From positions 208,771 to 272,770 of the forward strand of contig NZ_JAFCJK010000010.1 of NCBI RefSeq assembly GCF_018131005.1: a stretch of DNA of 64,000 bases. Direction: 5' to 3'. Source of the DNA: Bradyrhizobium lablabi. Its GTDB lineage: Bacteria; Pseudomonadota; Alphaproteobacteria; Rhizobiales; Xanthobacteraceae. Both the position numbers and the translations under genes were made by a program. Below the pieces are notes generated by a model. It did not search any database, had not been told where the DNA came from, and saw only the letters and a program-made list of their open reading frames with translations. Below, piece after piece: positions 1 to 9,100 of this stretch. The stretch's first letter is position 1. The number at the start of each line of letters is the position of its first letter.

Positions 1-1
1 C

Positions 2-700
2 GAGGACTTCAAGGCCTTCCTGAAGCTTGTCTTCAAGCTTACCAACATGCACGGCGCGCTCATCACCATGCCTCACAAGATCACAACTCTTGAGCTCGTC
101 GATGACGCTTCCGTTTCTGCCAGGATCGCGGGGGCCTGCAATGCCGTGCGGATCGATCAACATGGCGCAATGATCGGCGATTTGTTCGATGGCGAGGGCT
201 TTGTTCGCGGCGTATTGAGGAAGGGGCGCCGGTTGGCCGGGGCGAAGGTCTTGGTCGCCGGCTGCGGCGGGGTTGGCTCTGCCATCGCTGCATCCATGGC
301 AAAGGCCGGGGTATCGAGACTCGGACTGCATGACGCGTCCCTACAGGCGGCGAACGGGCTGTCGGAGCGTCTCAAATCCTATTATCCGGCTCTGGAGGTG
401 ATCACCGGTTCTGCGGACCCCGCCGGATACGATGTCGTCATCAATGCCACTCCGCTCGGCATGAAAAAGGATGATCCGCTTCCGATCAAAGTGGATCGTA
501 TTTCACCATCGACGTTCGTTGGTGAGGTCGTCATGAAAGAGGAGATCACACCATTTCTGGCCGCGGCGCGTGCGAGAGGTTGCGACTATCAAGTGGGCAC
601 GGATATGCTGTTCGAGCAGATTCCCGCCTATCTTGAATTCTTCGGCTTCGGCTCGGCGACGTCGGATGAACTGCGCGAAGTCGCGCAGATTCATTACTGA
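2..700 (+). CDS. Shikimate/quinate dehydrogenase family protein, 5' end outside the window
   Basis: The reading frame is open from base 2, so the start codon lies before the window; about 232 C-terminal residues are visible. The substrate-domain motif ALITMPHK, which carries the catalytic lysine of the AroE family, is followed by a Rossmann-fold glycine motif (VAGCGGVGSA) and by the NATPLGM segment typical of shikimate dehydrogenases. The family oxidises or reduces shikimate or quinate with NAD(P). The next gene, 43 bases downstream, is a 3-dehydroshikimate dehydratase fusion. I therefore infer a catabolic role (quinate or shikimate to dehydroshikimate to protocatechuate) rather than the biosynthetic AroE. 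The precise substrate cannot be read from the sequence. Confidence 0.85.
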   Translation, partial: EDFKAFLKLVFKLTNMHGALITMPHKITTLELVDDASVSARIAGACNAVRIDQHGAMIGDLFDGEGFVRGVLRKGRRLAGAKVLVAGCGGVGSAIAASMAKAGVSRLGLHDASLQAANGLSERLKSYYPALEVITGSADPAGYDVVINATPLGMKKDDPLPIKVDRISPSTFVGEVVMKEEITPFLAAARARGCDYQVGTDMLFEQIPAYLEFFGFGSATSDELREVAQIHY

Positions 701-743
701 TCGCGGGCAGCGTTGGCCTATCGAAGCAAGCCGGAGTAGAGAA

Positions 744-2606
744 ATGAAACGTTCGATCGCAACGGTCTCGATTGGCGGCGCTCTCGACGACAAGCTCAAG
801 ACGATAGCGGCGGCAGGCTTCGACGCCGTGGAAATCTTTGAGAGCGATTTTACCTGCTTTGACGGCTCCGCGCGCGACGTCGCGCGGATGTGCAGCGATC
901 TCGGCCTTGGCATCTGCGCTCTGCAACCATTCCGCGATTTCGAGGGCATGCCCGAACAGCAGCGCAAGCACGCCTTCAGGAGAGCCGAACGAAAGTTCGA
1001 TCTCATGCAGGAGCTCGGCACCGATCTGCTCCTCGTTTGCAGCAACGTCTCGCCCATATCGCTTGGCGGTATCGACCGGGCGGCCGATGACCTTCGCGAA
1101 TTGGGCGAGCGAGCGAGCGCGAGGGGATTGCGTGTCGGATTCGAGGCGTTGGCCTGGGGACGTCATGTCAACGATTACAGAGACGCCTGGGAAATCGTCC
1201 GGCGAGCCGATCACCACGCGATCGGGATCATACTGGACAGCTTCCATACCCTGGCCCCCGGCTTTCCCGTCGCTCCAATCAGAACGATACCTGCGGACCG
1301 GATATTTCTGGTTCAACTCGCGGATGCTCCGCAACTCGACCTGGATGTGCTGTCGTGGAGCAGGCATTTCCGCTGTTTTCCGGGGCAGGGAAACCTCCCT
1401 ATCGGGGATTTCATGCGGGCACTGGATGCGACCCGCTACGATGGACCCCTCTCGCTCGAAATCTTCAACGACCAGTTTCGTGCGCAATCGACCAAGGATG
1501 TCGCGATCGACGGCATGCGCTCGCTGTTGCTGACCGGCCACGAACAGGCGAAGGAGAGCGGCGCCCCGACTCTGGACGCCCGATCCAAAGTCTCGAACGT
1601 CACCTTTGTCGAGTTTGCCGTCGATCCAACGCATGCGTCCGGGTTGGCCAAGCTGCTAAGCGATCTCGGCTTCAGGTTAACTGGACGTCACCGGTCAAAA
1701 GCCGTGGAGCGCTGGTCCCAGGGCATCATCAACCTGCTTATCAATAGTTCCGAGGACAGCTTTGCCAGATCACACTACGTCACACATGGTTCTGGAGTGT
1801 GCGCAATCGCGCTCGAGGTCGACAATGTGGCGGCCTTGATGAAGCGTGCCGACGCCCTTCAAGCGACTACCTTTCGACAACCGGTTGGCCCCAGCGAAAT
1901 GACCATCCCCGCGATTCGCGGCGTCGGAGGAAGTCTGCTGTATTTTATCGAGCCGGACTCTCCCAAGTGGGATGTCGATTTCGTGGCTGTCGAAAGCGAA
2001 TGCGATTCGGGTTTTCTGGAACGGATAGACCACATATCGCAATCGATGCGATTTGAGGAAATGCTCTCGTGGGAGCAGTTCTACACCGCGCTCTTTGACG
2101 TTCAGAGATCACCACAACTCGAGATCGCCGATCCGCTCGGGCTTGTGAAGAGCCAGGTCCTGCAGAACCAGAACGGGTCGCTTCGGCTCATCCTCAATGC
2201 GTCAACGGCGACACAGACGATGTCGTCCCGGTTCCTCACGGAGTTCTTTGGGGCTGGAGTTCAGCATATTGCGTTCGCCTGCGATGACATCTTCAAGGCC
2301 GCATCCGCCATGCGCGCGGCAGGTGCAACGTTTCTGAACATTTCAGACAACTATTATGACGACATCGATAGCCGATACGAGCTGAATCCCGATCTGCTCG
2401 ACTCGATGAAGAAAAACGGAATTCTGTACGATCGCGACGAGGAAGGAGAGTTCTTCCAGATCTATACGCACGCATTTGACGAGCGATTCTTCTTCGAGAT
2501 CGTGCAGCGGCGTGAATACAAGGGATTCGGCGCGCCAAACGCCGGCATACGTCTGGCGGCACAGGCGCGCGAGGCGCGTCCCCGCACGATGCCCCGCATT
2601 GGATGA
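744..2606 (+). CDS. quiC: 3-dehydroshikimate dehydratase fused to an HPPD-like VOC domain (QuiC/QsuB type)
   Basis: This 620-aa protein has an N-terminal xylose-isomerase-like TIM barrel (about 1-285) and a C-terminal 4-hydroxyphenylpyruvate-dioxygenase-like double VOC region (about 295-605). The barrel carries Glu134, Asp165, Gln191 and Glu239 in the motifs GFEALAWG, IILDSFHTL, FLVQLADA and LSLEIF. These match the metal ligands known for the bacterial QuiC1/QsuB dehydratases, which turn 3-dehydroshikimate into protocatechuate. The C-terminal half keeps a possible His-His-Glu iron site (RIDHIS, QHIAFACDD, FFFEIVQRR), but dioxygenase activity of such domains is uncertain. The ATG at 744 follows GGAGTAGAGAA; an open frame extends further upstream but overlaps the preceding gene. 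It probably shares an operon with that dehydrogenase. Confidence 0.88.
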   Translation: MKRSIATVSIGGALDDKLKTIAAAGFDAVEIFESDFTCFDGSARDVARMCSDLGLGICALQPFRDFEGMPEQQRKHAFRRAERKFDLMQELGTDLLLVCSNVSPISLGGIDRAADDLRELGERASARGLRVGFEALAWGRHVNDYRDAWEIVRRADHHAIGIILDSFHTLAPGFPVAPIRTIPADRIFLVQLADAPQLDLDVLSWSRHFRCFPGQGNLPIGDFMRALDATRYDGPLSLEIFNDQFRAQSTKDVAIDGMRSLLLTGHEQAKESGAPTLDARSKVSNVTFVEFAVDPTHASGLAKLLSDLGFRLTGRHRSKAVERWSQGIINLLINSSEDSFARSHYVTHGSGVCAIALEVDNVAALMKRADALQATTFRQPVGPSEMTIPAIRGVGGSLLYFIEPDSPKWDVDFVAVESECDSGFLERIDHISQSMRFEEMLSWEQFYTALFDVQRSPQLEIADPLGLVKSQVLQNQNGSLRLILNASTATQTMSSRFLTEFFGAGVQHIAFACDDIFKAASAMRAAGATFLNISDNYYDDIDSRYELNPDLLDSMKKNGILYDRDEEGEFFQIYTHAFDERFFFEIVQRREYKGFGAPNAGIRLAAQAREARPRTMPRIG

Positions 2607-2775
2607 ACGGAAGATTTGGTCCGCAAACTGTCGCGCCGTTTCGGGCCCGGGTGGCGAGCGCGCCGATTTTGGCCCGCTCGGACATGAGTAACCCGGAATG
2701 ACGAATTGTCTCGTTCCGGCCGAGCGGGAAAGGTGATATTGTCATCGCTCCTCATCGACGGCACGGAGCGGGCTC

Positions 2776-4374
2776 ATGACACGGTATCCTCTCGCTGCGG
2801 TCGTTGGCCTGGTTGCCGCGGCCATTTCGCAACCTGCTGCCTCGGAATCCGCTGAACAACAATCCTCCGAACAACGGCTGGGCAAAGTGCATTTTGCCAC
2901 GTCCTGCAACCCGCAGGCCCAGGAGTTGTTCGACCGCGGCATGCTTTATCAGCACTCGTTCTGGTACAGCGCGTCGCGGCGCACCTTCGAGCAGGCCCTC
3001 AAGGAAGACCCGCAATGCGCCATTGCTTATTGGGGAATAGCGCTCAGCTATCTCTACAATCCGCACGCGCCGCCGCCCCCGGACAGCCTCCCGCTCGGTC
3101 TTGAAGCTGTGAAGAAGGGCCAGGCGCTGGGTGCGAAGACGCAGCGCGAGCAGGACTACATCAATGCGGTCGCTGCGATGTATGTCGACTATGACAAGGT
3201 CGACCACCGCACACGCGTTCAGAGGTTCCTCGCGGAGGAAGAGCAGGTTGCGAAACGCTATGCGGACGACGACGAGGCGCAGATCGCCTACGCGATCACG
3301 CTCAATGTCGCGGCCTCCCCTGGCGACAAGACCTATGCCAACCAGCTCAAGGGCGCGGCATTGCTGGAGCCGATCTTCAAGCGCCAGCCCGAGCACCCGG
3401 GCATCGCCCATTATCTGATCCACCTCTACGACTATCCGCCGCTTGCTGAGAAAGGTCTCGACGCGGCGAGGCGCTATGCAAAGATCGCGGCTCGCGCGCC
3501 GCACGCCCAGCACATGCCGTCACACATCTTCACCCGCGTCGGCTATTGGAAGGAATCGATTGCCTCGAACCAGGAATCCGCGCGCATCGCCAAGGAGGAC
3601 GGCGAACAGCACGATCAGGCGCACGCGATGGACTACATGGTTTATGCCTATCTCCAGCTGGGCGAGGACAAGGAGGCGCGCGCGGTGGTCGACGAACTCG
3701 CCAAGCTTCAGTTCAAGCTCGAGCGGTTCCCCGGCCCTTACGCGGTCGCGGCAAGCCAGGCCCGCTATGTGTTCGAGCGCGGCGACTGGAAGGCGGCTGC
3801 CGCCCTTCAGGTCCAGCCGACGAAATATCCCTATGTGGACGCCATCACCTATTTTGCACGGGCGGTCGGCGCCGCGCGCTCGGATAACCCCGCTGCCGCA
3901 AAGGCCGATATCGCCAAGCTCGCCGAGTTGCGCGACAAGCTGAAAGAGGCCAAGGATGCCTACTGGTCCAACATCGTCGACATCCAGCAGCAGGTCGCGG
4001 GAGCCTGGGTGCTGTACGCCGAGGGAAAATACGACGAGGCGCTCAATGCGATGAGTGCCGCGGCGGAAGCGGAAGACAAGACCGAAAAACATCCGGTAAC
4101 GCCGGGACCGCTGGCGCCGGCGCGCGAGCTTTATGGCGCGATGCTGCTCGATCGCGGCATGGCCAAGGAAGCGCTGGCCGCCTACGAGGCCGTGCTCAAG
4201 AAGGAGCCCAATCGGCTGGCGGCTTACGTCGGGCTGAGCAAGAGCGCCAAGGCTTGCGGCGATCAGGCGAAGCTCCGCGACTCTGCGGTGCAGGTTGCCC
4301 GGCTCACCTCCGACGCCGATGTATCCCGACCCGAGTTGATCGAAATACGACAGACGACCGGCAGCAAACCGTGA
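2776..4374 (+). CDS. Secreted tetratricopeptide-repeat protein
   Basis: The 532-aa product begins with a Sec-type signal peptide (MTRYPLAAVVGLVAAAISQPAAS, about 24 residues). It continues with a helical repeat architecture: WYSASRRTFEQALKEDPQCAIAYWGIAL is a clear TPR-like helix pair, and further pairs occur near residues 250-300 and 440-490. A His-rich stretch (HAQHMPSHIFTRVGYW, near 240) lies between the repeats. TPR proteins of this kind are usually periplasmic scaffolds; no enzymatic motif is visible. The gene overlaps the next one by one base (TGATG), so the two are probably translationally coupled and may function together. The specific role is unknown. Confidence 0.85.
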   Translation: MTRYPLAAVVGLVAAAISQPAASESAEQQSSEQRLGKVHFATSCNPQAQELFDRGMLYQHSFWYSASRRTFEQALKEDPQCAIAYWGIALSYLYNPHAPPPPDSLPLGLEAVKKGQALGAKTQREQDYINAVAAMYVDYDKVDHRTRVQRFLAEEEQVAKRYADDDEAQIAYAITLNVAASPGDKTYANQLKGAALLEPIFKRQPEHPGIAHYLIHLYDYPPLAEKGLDAARRYAKIAARAPHAQHMPSHIFTRVGYWKESIASNQESARIAKEDGEQHDQAHAMDYMVYAYLQLGEDKEARAVVDELAKLQFKLERFPGPYAVAASQARYVFERGDWKAAAALQVQPTKYPYVDAITYFARAVGAARSDNPAAAKADIAKLAELRDKLKEAKDAYWSNIVDIQQQVAGAWVLYAEGKYDEALNAMSAAAEAEDKTEKHPVTPGPLAPARELYGAMLLDRGMAKEALAAYEAVLKKEPNRLAAYVGLSKSAKACGDQAKLRDSAVQVARLTSDADVSRPELIEIRQTTGSKP

Positions 4375-4778
4375 TGCGACGAACGAACTGGCGCGATGTC
4401 GGGGCGGCGCTGCTCGGCGCCGTCGCGCTGTGCCTTTGCCACATGCCGAGGCTTGGCGCCATGGAGTTCCTTGGCCAGGCAGGCGTGCTGGGCGAATGGG
4501 AGCTGACCGGCAATCTCGCCGAGAACGGCCCGGGCCCGCGCAAGGAATTTTCCGGCCCCCTGAAGATGAAGCACGTGGGAATCTGCACGCAGGACGGTCC
4601 GGAGGAACGAGCCGGAGAGATACGGCTGCAACTCGCCGGCTCGGAATTGCAGGTGACGGCGGAACTGGTGCTGGACGGCGCTCGCTGTACGTACAGCGCC
4701 CGCAAAGCGTACGCCTATGAGGGGACGCTGTCGTGCGCCGGGCGCGCACCCGTTCCGCTGCTCGTGTGGCTTAAATAA
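4374..4778 (+). CDS. Small secreted protein of unknown function, coupled to the TPR gene
   Basis: The ATG shares its A with the stop codon of the TPR gene (TGATG), which sets this start over the longer open frame upstream. The 134-aa product has a hydrophobic N-terminal segment (AALLGAVALCLC) that looks like a signal peptide. The mature part is predicted to be beta-rich (GEWELTGNLAENGPGP, LQLAGSELQVTAELVLDG) and contains three cysteines after the signal region (ICTQ, ARCTYS, LSCAG). I do not recognise the family. The coupling suggests it acts with the TPR protein in the periplasm, but that is inference. Confidence 0.7.
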   Translation: MRRTNWRDVGAALLGAVALCLCHMPRLGAMEFLGQAGVLGEWELTGNLAENGPGPRKEFSGPLKMKHVGICTQDGPEERAGEIRLQLAGSELQVTAELVLDGARCTYSARKAYAYEGTLSCAGRAPVPLLVWLK

Positions 4779-4871
4779 CGGTCCCGCGTGATACGCACAC
4801 CAGATGTCCGCCGCCGGTAATGCAGCAACACCTGTTTAGATCTGGCAGAGGTCCGGCGGATGTCGCCACCG

Positions 4872-5936
4872 TCACGACGCGCCAGATCCGCCCTGCACGA
4901 TCCTCTCGTTCAGCTTCTGATCGACGATTTCGACCGTGCGGTCGATCTCGGCACTGGGCGCGCCGAGCTGATGCGAGATCAGCTTCACCAGCAGGTCGAC
5001 CCGCTCGATGAAAGGCGCGCCGGCCGCGACCGCTCGGGCCGCCGATGAGGGCTTGAGCAGGCTCTCGGCCGCCTTGGCGTACTTCTCGAAAGGAACCTGA
5101 TCCTTTGGATCGGCACCGAGGCGACGCGCGACGGTGTCGACGTGGTCATAGATCGACTGCGAGAGCTTCAGATCGCGGTGCACCGCATCGCGGATCGACT
5201 GCGGTTCGTGTGGCGTGATGCAGCGGTAGTTTCCGGTCAACAGCATCGACCACTTGGCGAGAGGGACGAACAGCGAGTCGAACACCTTGAGCTTGACCGG
5301 AACGTCCTGGCCATCCAGCGTCACCGCGTCGATATCGGCTTCCAACTCGCGAAGCACCTTGTTGTGCGCGTCGTCGGCAAATGCCGCGGCCTTGAAGTTC
5401 GTCGGCAGGCCGACATGAAGCACGTTCGCCGCCTCGTCAGGCGGACGGAACGCCTGCGGATCGGGCGAGCATAGCGACACCAGTCCCGGCTTGAAGCGCT
5501 CCCACACCTGGGCATTGGTGTAGGCCTCCTCCAGATCCATCTCAGCCAGTGCGGGAATCCGCTTGAGATAAGGCAGCGGCGGCATGTTCATGATCGAAAG
5601 ACAGGGCAGTCCTGCCGCCGCGATCTTGATCATCAGAACCCGGACCGTGTGGTTGGTGTATTGCGGTTCCTGCATCGCAAGGCCAACCAGATCGTAGCGG
5701 GAGACATCCACCTTGTCGGGCGTGATCGCGTCGAGCTTCCCAGGCAGATCGCGCGAGACGATCGCACGGTGCGTCGCCTCGTCACGCAGCTTGATGCGAA
5801 CCTCGGTGCCGTCGCGATTGATGAGTTCCGCTGTCTTGGTCCGGCAAACCAGCGTGACGTTGTGCCCCGCCATCAAAAGCTTGGTCCCCAGCAAGGAGCC
5901 ATACGAGGCTCCAAGGATCAGAATGTTGCGCGCCAT
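4872..5936 (-). CDS. NAD(P)-binding dehydrogenase of the ketopantoate reductase (ApbA/PanE)-like group
   Basis: The protein starts MARNILILGASYGSLLG, an N-terminal Rossmann nucleotide-binding motif (GxSxGS variant of GxGxxG), followed by MAGHNVTLVCR, the end of the second strand, as in ApbA/PanE and opine-dehydrogenase-like enzymes. At about 354 aa it is longer than PanE (about 300 aa). The C-terminal helical half contains FVPLAKWSMLLTGNYRC in place of the canonical Lys-rich PanE site, so ketopantoate need not be the substrate. I chose the ATG at 5936 because it immediately precedes the first beta strand; an in-frame ATG 48 bases upstream only adds an unstructured leader. The gene stands alone between oppositely oriented neighbours. 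Confidence 0.7.
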   Translation of the reverse strand: MARNILILGASYGSLLGTKLLMAGHNVTLVCRTKTAELINRDGTEVRIKLRDEATHRAIVSRDLPGKLDAITPDKVDVSRYDLVGLAMQEPQYTNHTVRVLMIKIAAAGLPCLSIMNMPPLPYLKRIPALAEMDLEEAYTNAQVWERFKPGLVSLCSPDPQAFRPPDEAANVLHVGLPTNFKAAAFADDAHNKVLRELEADIDAVTLDGQDVPVKLKVFDSLFVPLAKWSMLLTGNYRCITPHEPQSIRDAVHRDLKLSQSIYDHVDTVARRLGADPKDQVPFEKYAKAAESLLKPSSAARAVAAGAPFIERVDLLVKLISHQLGAPSAEIDRTVEIVDQKLNERIVQGGSGAS

Positions 5937-6163
5937 GCTCTCTCTTTCAAACGACCCGGAAATATCTCCAACGCCCACGCCCATGTCAGGACATGGGAGC
6001 GGCCCCTGCCGCAGGAGCGGCTGTGTCTATCGCAAATTGATAGGCACCACAATCACATGGCGCCGCCGATCATCTCCGGCGCGCGGCGGCACGTCATCGC
6101 CAACCTGTCGGGAATTCCGGCCCAGGTTTCCGAGGAAATTGCGCGAGACGGCGGGCAATTCCG

Positions 6164-9100
6164 TCACAAGATCAGATCATGCGACGCATGAGTATGGCTG
6201 GGAACCACATTGGAGTGATCCGCTGAATGCCCCACCGGCTGAGACAACTCAATCGCCAATGTCTCCGAAGGTGCCGGCTCGTGATCTCCAACAGCCTGAC
6301 CGAGTTGATCGACCGACGTTGGAATCTGGCTGCCATTCGCGGGGGCGACGACGTCCTTGAAGTGGAATGTGTCTCCAGCAGCACGCGTATCGCCCGGCGC
6401 GGCGAGCAGGCTCATTTCAGAATCAGTGTGAGCCGGTTCGACGAGCGGCGGCGCGGCGGCCGTACTCGGCGCGGTGATACTGTTATCGTTGATTGTCTGA
6501 TCCGGCGGCAATGCGGCTCCGCTATCCGTCGTCGTCGTACCGGCGCTGCCTTGCGGCGTCGTTTGATCGAAGGTGAAGCTATTCTCCGACAGGCCCGCGG
6601 CGAATTCGGTCGGGGCGGACGAAACGCCAGCGGTGGTCGTGGCGACGTTGTCCGTCATTGCGGCCGCGGCCGGCTCGGTGACGAAGTCCGACGCTTGAAC
6701 GGTCGGCGTCCCCGCCAGGTGAATTTCCACCAGGCCGCAATCTCCGACCTTCAGGGCCTGATCGGTCGGATTGGCGTACACGATGGTGACATTGTTCGCG
6801 CTGTCACAGAGCCAGGCGACGGCATGCTCCGGCACGCTCGTGCTCGAAGGAGTGAGTGCGGCAAAGGCAAATGCGCCGAGGGACGACAAATCGATCTTGT
6901 CACACCCCGACTGAAAATCCGTGATGGTATCGAAATGAGCAGCGTTGGAATCCGCTGCTGACAAATAGACGAAGCGGTCGTTTCCATTGCTGCCTGTCAG
7001 CCAGTCCGCTCCAAATCCGCCGACGATGGTGTCGCAGCCGTAATTGCCCTTGATCGTATCGTTTCCGGAGCCTCCATAGATCGTGTCATTCCCGCCATTG
7101 CCCTTGATTATGTCGTTGCCGGAGCCGCCGTAGATGACGTCGTCTTTGCTGGTGCCGTTGATGGTGTCATCGCCGGCGCCCGCGTAGACGATCTGCTTGT
7201 AGGCGCCGCCTCCTGCGATGCTGTCGTGTCCGGGCGTCCCGTACACGTGCGGCGGATCGGATACGACGTGCGTCCCCGTGGCCAGGAAATCGAAATCGTT
7301 GGGATCGGAGTCGTTGGCGCCGTGGATGGTAATCGTTACCACCTGTTTGGTGCCGTCGATGGTGGTCACCGTGAATGTGTCGGTCAGCGTGTCGCAGGCG
7401 TTTAGCGCCTCTACCGTGCAGTTGGTGTTGTCGAGCTTGTAGGTCCACTCGCCGGCCGCCGTCATGGTGAAGGTGCCGAACCCCTTATCGCTCGCCGTCG
7501 GACAACTCACCGCCGTGAAGGTGTTGGGCGTATTGTCGACGTCGGTGTCGGTCAGCGCACCGCAGGCGATCGGATTGCCGCAGTCGGCGGCGCCGGTCTC
7601 GGTCACTGCGCCGGTGGTGGTGCCGGAAACGACCGCCGCGTCATTGCTGCCCTGGATCGTGATCGTCACCACCTGCGGCGTGCCGTCGATGGTGGTTACC
7701 GTGAAGGTGTCAGTCAGCGTATCGCAGACATTGAGCGCCTGCACCGCGCAGTTGGCATTGTCGAGCGTGTAGCTCCAAACCCCGCACGCCGTCATCGTGA
7801 AGGTGCCGTATCCGCCATTGCTCTTGGTCGGCGAGCAGACCTCTGTGAACGTATTCGATGGATTATCGACGTCGGTATCTGTCAGCGTGCCTGATGCGAT
7901 CGGCTCCCCCGGCTTGCAATTGGCGACGCCGCCGGCCTCGATCACGCAGCCGGTTGTGGTGCCGGATATGACGGCCGGATCGTTGGCGCCGTGGATGGTG
8001 ATCGTCACCACCTGCGACGTGCCGTCGATGGTGGTCACTGTGAAGGTATCGGTCAACGTGTCGCAGGCGTTCAGCGCCTGCACCGTGCAGTTGTTGCTGT
8101 CCAGCTTGTAGATCCATGCGCCGGCCGCCGTCATGGTGAAGGTGCCGTAGCCTGCATCGCTCTCCGTCGGACAGCTCACCGGCGTGAAGCAATTGGACGC
8201 ATTGTCGACGTCGGCATCCGTGAGCGTGCCGGTGGCGATCGCCTTGTCGCACGCCGCGGCCGTGGCCTCCGTCACCGAGCCGGTCGTGGCACCGGAGATG
8301 ACGGCCGCATCATTGCTGCCCTGGATCGTGATCGTCACCACCTGCGGCGTGCCGTCGATCGTGGTTACCGTGAATGTATCGGTCAGCTTGTCGCAGACAT
8401 TGAGCGCCTGGACCGCGCTGTTGCTGTTGTCGAGCGTGTAGGCCCACTCGCCGGCCGCCGTTATCGTGAACGTGCCGTAGCCGCCCGCGCTCGCCTTTGG
8501 CACACTGACGGCCGCGAAGGTGTTCGGCGCATTGTCGATGTCGGTGTCGGTGAGCGTGCCCGATGCGGTCGGCATGCCCGGCTTGTAATTGGCGACGCCG
8601 CCGGCCTCGATCACGCAACCGGTCGTGGTGCCGGAAATGATGGCCGCGTCGTTGGCGCCGTGAATGGTGACCGTCACCTCCTGCGGTGTGCCGTCGATGG
8701 TCGTCACCGTGAACTTGTCGATCAGCGTGTCGCCGACATTGAGCTTCTGCACCGCGCTGTTGGCATTGTCGACCGTATAGGTCCAAGCACCGTCCGCCGA
8801 GATCGTGAACTTGCCGTAACCACCAGCGCTTGCCGTCGGCGAGCTTACTGCCTTAAAGCTGTTGGACGCGTTATCGACGTCGGTGTCGGTGAGCGAGCCT
8901 GATGCGGTCGGCGTGCCCGGAGCGGCATTGGCGACGCCGCCGGCCTCGACCGCGGCGCCGGTCGTGGCGCCGGAAATGACGGCGGCATCGTTGACGCCGT
9001 GGATGGTGACCGTCACCAGCTTTGGCGTGCCGTCGACGCTCGTCACCGTGAACTGGTCGGTCAGCGTGTCGCCGACATTGAGCTTTTGTACGGCGCTGTT

